The position numbers and the translations under genes were made by a program. This document shows, piece after piece, positions 7,677 through 11,310 of a DNA stretch of 11,310 nucleotides. The first letter of the stretch is position 1. Each line of letters opens with the position of its first letter. Under the pieces are notes generated by a model that saw nothing but the letters and a program-made list of their open reading frames with translations, did no database searches and was not told the DNA's origin. Source of the DNA: an uncultured Collinsella sp. (GTDB taxonomy: Bacteria > Actinomycetota > Coriobacteriia > Coriobacteriales > Coriobacteriaceae); NCBI GenBank assembly GCA_900752545.1, contig CAADVS010000001.1, forward strand, positions 1-11,310, written 5' to 3'.

Positions 7677-8309
7677 TTAGATGCCCGCGAGACCTCGGGT
7701 GGCGGTGGCGCACATAAACGCCAAGGCTAGAATCACGAGCGAGCCCGCGATGTCTGCCAGCACGCCCATTGCACGGCGTTCAAACAACCAGCTCTCAAAG
7801 TGCGGGGCGACGTTGCGCCAAACACGCCACAGCAAGATGCCCATACCGATGACGCCCGGGATATTGAGCAGTAGGATCTCGGAGCACAAAAGACCGATCA
7901 GGTTACCGGCGGCAAAGCCCGCATCACCCTCGCAGTATTTGCGGTAGACCATATACAGCATGTACGCCACAAACGGCTGCAAGCACGCAGAAATAAACGA
8001 GACCACCATCGAGGGGTCCTGCGAAAAGACCTCGGTGAGTTTATCGACACTCGTGGCGTCCTTCGAAGCCAAGAATAAACCGATAACCACAAGGGGCACC
8101 ACGCCCAAAATTACCTCGACCAGAGTAAACAACTTGGCAGTCAAATCCTCACTAGCCGAATTCAAATGAGGCGCCCACTCAGGATGAGCATGCGCGCCGA
8201 CTTTCTTGTCCTTCTCGGCACGATCGGCCTTTTTACCCTCGGCAACCCGACGACCAGGATCCTTGCGAGTTCCCGCCGCAGCAACCCGAGCCCGAGACTT
8301 CTTACCCAT
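7677..8309 (-). CDS. Multi-pass membrane protein of unknown function
   Basis: A 210-residue protein I do not recognise. Residues 1-37 are very basic (MGKKSRARVAAAGTRKDPGR, then KK, DKK), a likely cytoplasmic tail. Hydrophobic segments are at about 61-82, 101-122, 135-161 (long, with a central Pro-Gly, possibly two short helices) and 182-202, so four or five membrane passes are likely. No catalytic motif is visible. I start at the ATG at 8309, which has GGGG nine bases upstream. An in-frame ATG at 8324 would add five residues (MGCFC) and has no clear ribosome site. Start choice is uncertain. The start region shares a 13-base string with the tails of both nearby terminators. The gene is followed by repeat copy A and preceded by copy B. 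Confidence 0.75.
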   Translation of the reverse strand: MGKKSRARVAAAGTRKDPGRRVAEGKKADRAEKDKKVGAHAHPEWAPHLNSASEDLTAKLFTLVEVILGVVPLVVIGLFLASKDATSVDKLTEVFSQDPSMVVSFISACLQPFVAYMLYMVYRKYCEGDAGFAAGNLIGLLCSEILLLNIPGVIGMGILLWRVWRNVAPHFESWLFERRAMGVLADIAGSLVILALAFMCATATRGLAGI

Positions 8310-8394
8310 ACAAAAACACCCCATCAGGTAGTAGATAAACTAAAAGTCGCCACCCAGTGTACCCCACCCATGAACGGTGCCGTCCCAACCAGTC

Positions 8395-8567
8395 CCCATA
8401 CAAAAACGTGCCGCCCCGATAGGGGCGGCACACAAACTTAGTTATCAGCTTTTCTGTAGCGAGCACGCAACGAACCAAAGCGGGCCGGGAGGGCCGGACT
8501 CCCTCCCCTCACCGCGACCCTGCGAAGCCGTGAGCGAGGAGGGAAGGTAGTCCGGCCCTCCCGGCCC
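8395..8567 (-). repeat. Structured repeat copy B (long hairpin, conserved loop, linker and terminator)
   Basis: Second copy of the element, starting 21 bases after the rubrerythrin stop codon (8589). A stem of 29 positions (8482-8510 with 8539-8567) has 27 Watson-Crick pairs, one G-U pair on the minus-strand RNA and one mismatch. The loop (8511-8538) matches copy A closely, including plus-strand AGCCGTGAGCGAG. The linker (8432-8481) and terminator (8402-8431) also match copy A, and overall length is within one base. The stem arms (GC-rich, plus strand GGGCCGGGAGGGCCGGACT) share little sequence with copy A. Confidence 0.8.
8402..8431 (-). terminator. Rho-independent terminator of repeat copy B
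   Basis: Perfect 10-bp stem GTGCCGCCCC/GGGGCGGCAC (8422-8431 with 8408-8417), loop TATC on the minus strand, followed by G-TTTTT (T run at 8402-8406). The stem is identical to that of copy A while the 4-base loop differs. It should end the rubrerythrin transcript. Confidence 0.9.
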
Positions 8568-8588
8568 AGCTCACGCCAGCGCCAAGCG

Positions 8589-9128
8589 CTAGTAGTTCAC
8601 CACCTGCTCCTCAAAGTACGCCTTCGGGTGGTTACACACCGGGCACACCTCAGGCGCCTCGGCACCAACGTGCAGGTGCCCGCAGTTCAGGCACTTCCAC
8701 ACCTTCACGCCCTCACGCTCAAACACCTCGCCCGACTCGATGCGCTCGACGAGTTTGTTGTAGCGCTCCTCGTGGGCCTTCTCGACGGCGGCGACACCAC
8801 GGAACTTCTCGGCGATCTCGGCAAAGCCCTCCTCCTCGGCGGTCTTGGCGAACTCGTCGTACATCGTGGTCCACTCGTAGTTCTCGCCCGCGGCGGCGTC
8901 GCGCAGGTTGTCCAGAGTGCCCGGAACGGCGCCGTCGTGCAGATACTTAAACCACAGCTTGGCGTGCTCGGACTCGTTGCCCGCCGTCTCGGCAAAGATA
9001 TTCGAAATCTGAACGTAGCCATCCTTCTTGGCCTTAGATGCGTAGTAGCGATACTTGGTGTGTGCCTGGGACTCACCGGCAAAAGCGGTCTCGAGGTTCT
9101 TCTTGGTTTGGGAATTCTCAAAATCCAT
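8589..9128 (-). CDS. rbr: Rubrerythrin (peroxide-reducing diiron/rubredoxin protein)
   Basis: Rubrerythrin reduces hydrogen peroxide in the cytoplasm of anaerobes, using a diiron centre fed by a rubredoxin-type iron. The 179-residue protein has the classical architecture. The four-helix diiron domain (about 1-135) carries E19, E52 and H55 (E-S-E-H in NESEHAKLW), E82 and/or E85, E116 and H119 (VEKAHEERY). The C-terminal rubredoxin domain carries C146-X2-C149 and C162-X2-C165. All expected ligands are present, so it should be active. I start at the ATG at 9128, preceded by AGGGAAG about nine bases upstream. A TTG seven codons earlier is less likely. It is probably monocistronic, ending in repeat copy B and its terminator. 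I see no clear promoter in the 114 bases to the next gene. Confidence 0.96.
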   Translation of the reverse strand: MDFENSQTKKNLETAFAGESQAHTKYRYYASKAKKDGYVQISNIFAETAGNESEHAKLWFKYLHDGAVPGTLDNLRDAAAGENYEWTTMYDEFAKTAEEEGFAEIAEKFRGVAAVEKAHEERYNKLVERIESGEVFEREGVKVWKCLNCGHLHVGAEAPEVCPVCNHPKAYFEEQVVNY

Positions 9129-9242
9129 AGGTGTACTTCCCTTCAACACGTGCCGCCCATAGGCTTTGAGCGACCTTGTCTTTAGGATGCCCTCAAGCCG
9201 CGAATTTAAACCTTACAATCCCGTTCTTCAGATTTGAGCGGG

Positions 9243-10148
9243 CTACACACTCAACCAACGATCGTCCTCGGCTCGGCAAAAGCCCTCGCGCTCCAGGTCA
9301 GCTAGAATGCCCGCGATCAAGTCGCACTCGACCGGCCCGCGACCGGCTGCCGCTTCCATCTCGTTAACGCCCACCACGGCATCAGCAAGCGTAATCCCCG
9401 CCGGCTGCCCATCGCGCGCTGCCAACAACATACGCACGATATGCGCGCGCTTTTGGCGGCGCGAGCCCTCAAACTTGGACTGACGACTATAGCCCGCCGA
9501 CCGCCTGGACGGATTGGGCAGTGTCTTTTTAAGATACGCGCCGTAATCCAGCAATGCGTAATACCACGCGCGCGGCGTGTCGGCATCGTCTTGAGGCGCG
9601 GCAAAGGGCGCGATCTCGTCCGCCGCCGCACCGGGGACCGCCGGACAGGCAGCTTGGATCAGCGGCACCAGTTCGCAATCGGGAACGGCCGGCACATCGG
9701 GAAAGAAATGATGCAAAAAGACCGTGCGCACATTGGTCTCCAAATACACGCCCGGAAGATCAAACGCAAACGAACGGATACCCTGCGCCGTTGCCGGGCC
9801 AATACCAGGCAGAGCGACCAAGTCACGCGTCTCACGCGGAAACTCCCCGTCCCAGTCCTCTACAACGCGCTGAGCGGCCCCGTGAAGCGCCAGAGCGCGT
9901 CGGTTGTAGCCCATGCCCTGCCAAGCGTCCAAAACATCGGAAGGCGCGGCCTGGGCAAGCGCCTGCACGGTCGGAAAGCGATCGAGCCACGCCGGCATGC
10001 GCGCCTCCACACGCGGTACCTGCGTTTGCTGCAGCATGACCTCAGAAAGCCAAATGATGTACGGATCGCGTGTGCGGCGCCACGGAAGGTCGCGATAACG
10101 CAGGACCCCTTCCGAACGAATCATCGAACGAAAGGGGTCCTGAATCAT
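9243..10148 (-). CDS. MutY-like adenine DNA glycosylase lacking the iron-sulfur cluster
   Basis: A 301-residue HhH-GPD glycosylase closest to MutY, which removes adenine mispaired with 8-oxoguanine. MutY landmarks are LPWR at 21-24, the catalytic-Glu block SEVMLQQTQV at 35-44 (E36), GMGYNRRALALH at 78-89 and the helix-hairpin-helix LPGIGPATAQG at 113-123. Two features differ. The position of the catalytic Asp (LDGNV in E. coli MutY) reads LETNV with E137. The four cluster cysteines are absent: after LLDYGAYLKK (199-208) comes the segment NPSRR...SKFEGSRRQKR. The usual NUDIX-like 8-oxoG recognition domain is also missing. Instead, a possible winged-helix end lies at about 250-301. I recall a similar cluster-free subfamily in other gut bacteria. 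GGAG lies seven bases before the ATG. It is probably co-transcribed with the Rrf2 gene 21 bases upstream. Confidence 0.88.
   Translation of the reverse strand: MIQDPFRSMIRSEGVLRYRDLPWRRTRDPYIIWLSEVMLQQTQVPRVEARMPAWLDRFPTVQALAQAAPSDVLDAWQGMGYNRRALALHGAAQRVVEDWDGEFPRETRDLVALPGIGPATAQGIRSFAFDLPGVYLETNVRTVFLHHFFPDVPAVPDCELVPLIQAACPAVPGAAADEIAPFAAPQDDADTPRAWYYALLDYGAYLKKTLPNPSRRSAGYSRQSKFEGSRRQKRAHIVRMLLAARDGQPAGITLADAVVGVNEMEAAAGRGPVECDLIAGILADLEREGFCRAEDDRWLSV
10101..10142 (-). promoter_or_regulatory. Perfect hairpin in the first codons of the MutY-like gene
   Basis: An 11-bp perfect inverted repeat, plus strand CAGGACCCCTT (10101-10111) and AAGGGGTCCTG (10132-10142), separated by 20 bases that contain CGAACGA twice. 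It covers codons 3-16 of the MutY-like gene, so the mRNA can fold a stable stem beginning six bases after the start codon. It may limit ribosome loading or be a DNA-binding site. Function is inferred. Confidence 0.55.
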
Positions 10149-10169
10149 GGCTATGCTCCTTATGCGGCG

Positions 10170-10655
10170 CTATTCCTCCCGGTAAGCGCACGCGCAGGTG
10201 GCGTACTCGGGAAACGCTTCGCGGTCGGCGAACTTGGGATCGACGGCCGGGAACTGGCGGTGAGCGACGATGTCGCCGAGCGAAACGGAATCGAGGTAGT
10301 CGCGCATCAACGCCTGAGCTCCGGCCCACAGGGGATGATAGCAGCACGCGCCCATGCGCGCACAGTCACCATCGGGCGCGGTGCAATCGTTCATAACCAT
10401 AGGACCCTGAACGGCCTCGACGACCTGGCGGATAGTGACGTCGTCCGGACTGACCTTGAGACGCATGCCACCGTGGACGCCACGCAGGCTCTCCACAATA
10501 CCGGCCTGGACCAAACCGTGCTGAATCGAGCGGGCAAACGAATACGGGACATTGACCTCTTCGGCAGCGGTGCGAACAGAAAGCAAACACTCCGGATCCT
10601 CAGCAAGCATCGCCAGCATTCGAAGGGCGTAATCAGTCTTCCTCGATATGTCCAT
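10170..10655 (-). CDS. Rrf2 family transcriptional regulator with a cysteine (Fe-S-like) motif
   Basis: A 161-residue regulator of the Rrf2 family (IscR, NsrR, CymR), which sense iron-sulfur status, nitric oxide or thiols and bind DNA through a winged helix. The start MDISRKTDYALRMLAMLA is typical of the family. The recognition segment covers about 25-60 (VPYSFARSIQHGLVQAGIV), and the wing GVHGGMRL about 59-66. Cysteines C91-X6-C98-X5-C104 (plus C105) occupy the usual Fe-S ligand region. Two more (C154, C156) sit near the end. The start at 10655 has AAAGGGG just upstream. A longer in-frame reading to 10763 is not family-like. The MutY-like gene follows after 21 bases. The inducing signal is unknown; redox or nitrosative stress is plausible. 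Confidence 0.93.
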   Translation of the reverse strand: MDISRKTDYALRMLAMLAEDPECLLSVRTAAEEVNVPYSFARSIQHGLVQAGIVESLRGVHGGMRLKVSPDDVTIRQVVEAVQGPMVMNDCTAPDGDCARMGACCYHPLWAGAQALMRDYLDSVSLGDIVAHRQFPAVDPKFADREAFPEYATCACAYREE

Positions 10656-10978
10656 TTTTCCCCTTTCAAGGAATACGAACAGCTCGAACGAGCTCCGGGG
10701 CCGAGCTTGTGTCGAGACGCTAAATGACCGCCAGGACATCCAAATGGTAAATCGGATATCCACTGAGTGTCGCGCTTGGAGCGAAATGCATCAGATGCGG
10801 CGCACAGTGCAATTTAGTATAACCTAACCCCCTGTCTCGTAGAACAGGTGTTGCGCAACAAAGCTGTTGTTCAGACAGATATACTTATTAGATTTTACTT
10901 GCGTTCCCGAAGGCGCGGGGATTCTGGGCGAAGATACACCAGGGCGATCGTTCTATCGAAACAAAGTGCATCAAACGC
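10656..10978. other. Non-coding region between the tRNA terminator and the Rrf2 gene
   Basis: I see no credible gene in these 323 bases. The region holds the Rrf2 leader. A possible minus-strand -10 box TATACT (10816-10821) would give a leader of about 160 bases, and the matching -35 position (TTCTAC, 10839-10844) is poor. An AT-rich block lies at about 10876-10900. The nested inverted repeats at 10832-10878 are listed separately. Confidence 0.6.
10832..10878. promoter_or_regulatory. Nested inverted repeats near the candidate Rrf2 promoter
   Basis: Outer arms CTGTCT (10832-10837) and AGACAG (10873-10878) enclose GAACAG (10842-10847) against CTGTT/GTTC (10864-10872), around the 12-bp palindrome TGTTGCGCAACA (10849-10860). 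The block overlaps the -35 position of the candidate promoter at 10816. It could be an operator for the Rrf2 protein or another regulator. The role is inferred from symmetry and position. Confidence 0.4.
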
Positions 10979-11006
10979 AAAAAGCCACGTCCGAAGACGT
11001 GGCTTT
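10979..11006 (-). terminator. Rho-independent terminator after tRNA-Asp
   Basis: On the minus strand, an 11-bp perfect stem AAAGCCACGTC/GACGTGGCTTT (10996-11006 with 10981-10991) is closed by a stable C(UUCG)G tetraloop and followed by TTTTT (10979-10983, partly in the stem). It starts eight bases after the tRNA CCA end. Confidence 0.92.
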
Positions 11007-11014
11007 AATTGCGT

Positions 11015-11092
<78 letters not shown>

Positions 11093-11138
11093 AGGCAGAC
11101 GTTCGCGTTTGTTTCCGCTCGCGTGCGCTGCGGGGATT

Positions 11139-11190
11139 AGTATACACAGAAGTCTGTCCGGCGCGCAACAACTTTTTTGAAAAATTTTTT
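11139..11190 (-). promoter_or_regulatory. tRNA-Asp promoter with an UP-like A/T tract
   Basis: On the minus strand, -10 TATACT (11139-11144) and -35 TTGCGC (11163-11168) are separated by 18 bases. Immediately upstream is AAAAAATTTTTCAAAAAA (11173-11190), which resembles the UP element that contacts the RNA polymerase alpha subunit at strong stable-RNA promoters. The bases after the -10 box are GC-rich (CCCCGC), as at promoters under stringent control. The start would lie about 40 bases before the tRNA. Confidence 0.7.
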
Positions 11191-11310
11191 GGGGCCATCC
11201 GGGAGGGCTTCCGGGGCTGAGGGCGGGGGTTAAGTTTGCTGCTCTACAGTCCTGCCCAAGACGGAAAGCACATTAAGTTCTTTCCTTTGCGTGCGGAACT
11301 CGCGACAAAC
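11191..11310. other. Right-edge region with no assignable gene
   Basis: I see no clear gene here. On the minus strand a frame is open from the edge to a TAA at 11230-11232 (26 codons ending LGRTVEQQT). This could be the tail of a gene beyond the window or chance; it is too short to judge. Confidence 0.3.

Noticed and set aside
7484..8567. CRISPR array
   Set aside because: There are only two copies about 900 bases apart, each a long hairpin plus terminator rather than short regular repeats with spacers. No cas gene is visible.
7484..8567. Composite transposon or insertion sequence bounded by the two repeats
   Set aside because: The copies are in direct orientation and the gene between them is a membrane protein, with no transposase or target-site duplication that I can see.
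10656..10763. 36-residue N-terminal extension of the Rrf2 regulator
   Set aside because: The family begins with MDISRKTDYAL, and AAAGGGG precedes that ATG. The extension has no ribosome site.

Overview
The window is high in G+C, except for a more AT-rich island at about 5700-6730. Every gene I can support lies on the minus strand, so transcription runs right to left: nine protein genes (one cut by the left edge) and one tRNA. High GC, a rubrerythrin (typical of anaerobes), an Rrf2 redox regulator and a MutY-like enzyme lacking its iron-sulfur cluster suggest an anaerobic high-GC Gram-positive. A gut Coriobacteriia member such as a Collinsella relative is my best guess, by family resemblance only.

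Layout in the direction of transcription, from the right edge: a strong tRNA promoter with an UP-like A/T tract, tRNA-Asp(GTC) and its terminator. Next come a long leader with nested inverted repeats, an Rrf2-type regulator and, 21 bases later, a MutY-like DNA glycosylase. Then follow rubrerythrin, structured repeat copy B, a multi-pass membrane protein of unknown function, repeat copy A, and a small single-pass membrane protein of unknown function. The AT-richer island holds a nucleotidyltransferase and a DNA-binding-like protein overlapping by 4 bases, which resembles a toxin-antitoxin or phage-defence pair. The left third carries rmuC with its terminator, an ABC exporter half-transporter, nth (endonuclease III) and the first 459 codons of mfd.

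Four of the genes concern DNA repair or maintenance (mfd, nth, rmuC, MutY-like). Rubrerythrin and the cysteine-bearing Rrf2 regulator add an oxidative-stress theme. The regulator and the MutY-like enzyme look co-transcribed; the other repair genes are only neighbours.

The least explained structure is a repeat of about 174 bp present twice (7484-7657 and 8395-8567), each copy starting about 20 bases after a stop codon. Each has a stem of about 30 bp whose sequence differs almost completely between copies although pairing is kept, a conserved loop, a conserved linker and a near-identical terminator. That pattern of changed bases with kept pairing suggests a structured 3'-UTR RNA or a REP-like element.
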